A stretch of DNA of 64,000 nt from Hyphomicrobium sp. (lineage in GTDB: Bacteria > Pseudomonadota > Alphaproteobacteria > Rhizobiales > Hyphomicrobiaceae), in contig JALHMJ010000005.1 in NCBI GenBank assembly GCA_022844105.1, positions 57,751-121,750 of the forward strand. The letters run 5' to 3'. This document shows, in pieces, positions 63,863 through 64,000 of this stretch. The notes below the pieces were generated by a model. That model was not told the origin of the DNA. It ran no database searches and worked only from the letters and a program-made list of their open reading frames with translations. How positions within the stretch are numbered: the stretch's first letter is position 1; each line of letters opens with the position of its first letter. The position numbers were made by a program, and so were the translations under genes.

Positions 63863-64000
63863 TTAGTGCCGCAACTCTTGCGCGGCCTCTTCCAGACTGT
63901 GGCGGAATGCTGCCAGCGTCTCACCGGCGACCTGCTGGTTGAGTCGCGTCAGTTCGGCCGCTTCCACGCGCGCCTCGCGCTGAGCGACGTCGACGACATC
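63863..64000 (-). CDS. 3' end of a minus-strand gene, coiled-coil C-terminus (partial)
   Basis: The last 45 codons read DVVDVAQREARVEAAELTRL and end QELRH before a TAA at 63863-63865. The stretch is helical, with a heptad-like spread of Leu, Val and Ala, and rich in Glu, Arg and Gln. The rest of the gene lies outside the window. I do not recognise the protein. Confidence 0.7.
   Translation of the reverse strand, partial: DVVDVAQREARVEAAELTRLNQQVAGETLAAFRHSLEEAAQELRH

Noticed and set aside
1..64000. CRISPR arrays, IS elements, phage genes and rRNA
   Set aside because: No regular 25-40 bp repeat array with spacers, no transposase-like or phage-structural ORF and no rRNA sequence was seen.

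Overview
The window (about 62 % G+C, no rRNA) looks like chromosomal DNA of a methylotrophic alphaproteobacterium of the order Hyphomicrobiales, most likely Hyphomicrobium or a close relative. This is inferred from gene content: Irr beside fabA-fabB-fabI, a ccoNOQPGHIS cluster with a FixK/Fnr-type box, a SAM-II riboswitch on metZ, the long alphaproteobacterial form of dCTP deaminase, a cpa/tad locus, and a full set of trimethylamine (TMA) oxidation genes. No phage, IS element or CRISPR array was seen.

Layout. 1-304: tRNA-Arg(CCT). 338-16240: methylated-amine catabolism. It starts with a TMAO-type ABC importer (tmoX, tmoW and a fused double permease tmoV). Next come an Amt-family transporter behind a near-consensus sigma-54 promoter, a 63-residue one-helix membrane protein, a strong terminator and an APC permease. 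The enzymes follow: dimethylamine monooxygenase (dmmA-dmmB-dmmC), TMA monooxygenase (tmm), TMAO demethylase (tdm) and the GcvT-like dmmD. Together they would take TMA to TMAO to DMA to monomethylamine, passing the released one-carbon units toward tetrahydrofolate and leaving ammonium for the Amt-type carrier. 16297-23891: envelope and hypothetical genes (lipoprotein hydrolase, DUF2950/DUF3300 pair, SH3 protein, Crp-like regulator, L,D-transpeptidase, murI). 23954-27538: fabI, fabB and fabA, with irr divergent.

28105-40756: an SH3 protein, a D-2-hydroxyacid dehydrogenase, a hemN 3' remnant, a hemerythrin-like gene, the cbb3 oxidase structural and assembly genes (ccoNOQP, ccoGHIS), a DsbD-like membrane protein and SelO. 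ccoO carries an apparent one-base deletion that shifts its last ~42 codons. ccoQ (56 aa) and ccoS (58 aa) are small genes read directly from the DNA. 40760-46556: a YiiX-like hydrolase, argE, apaG, metZ with a SAM-II riboswitch and an odd duplicated leader, and dcd. 46643-55414: tight-adherence pilus locus cpaABCDEF-tadBC without a pilin gene, ending at a terminator. 55607-60127: TerB-like, alpha/beta hydrolase, mepA, msrA and two membrane proteins. 60333-64000: tRNA-Ser(GGA) with a degenerate copy of its 3' end downstream, a two-subunit molybdenum hydroxylase, two copies of an ~82-bp structured repeat and the 3' end of a minus-strand gene.

Most genes are ordinary in composition. The places worth a second look are the amine cassette with its unexplained transporters and microprotein, the ccoO frameshift, the hemN remnant, the metZ leader, the region after tRNA-Ser and the structured repeats at the right edge.
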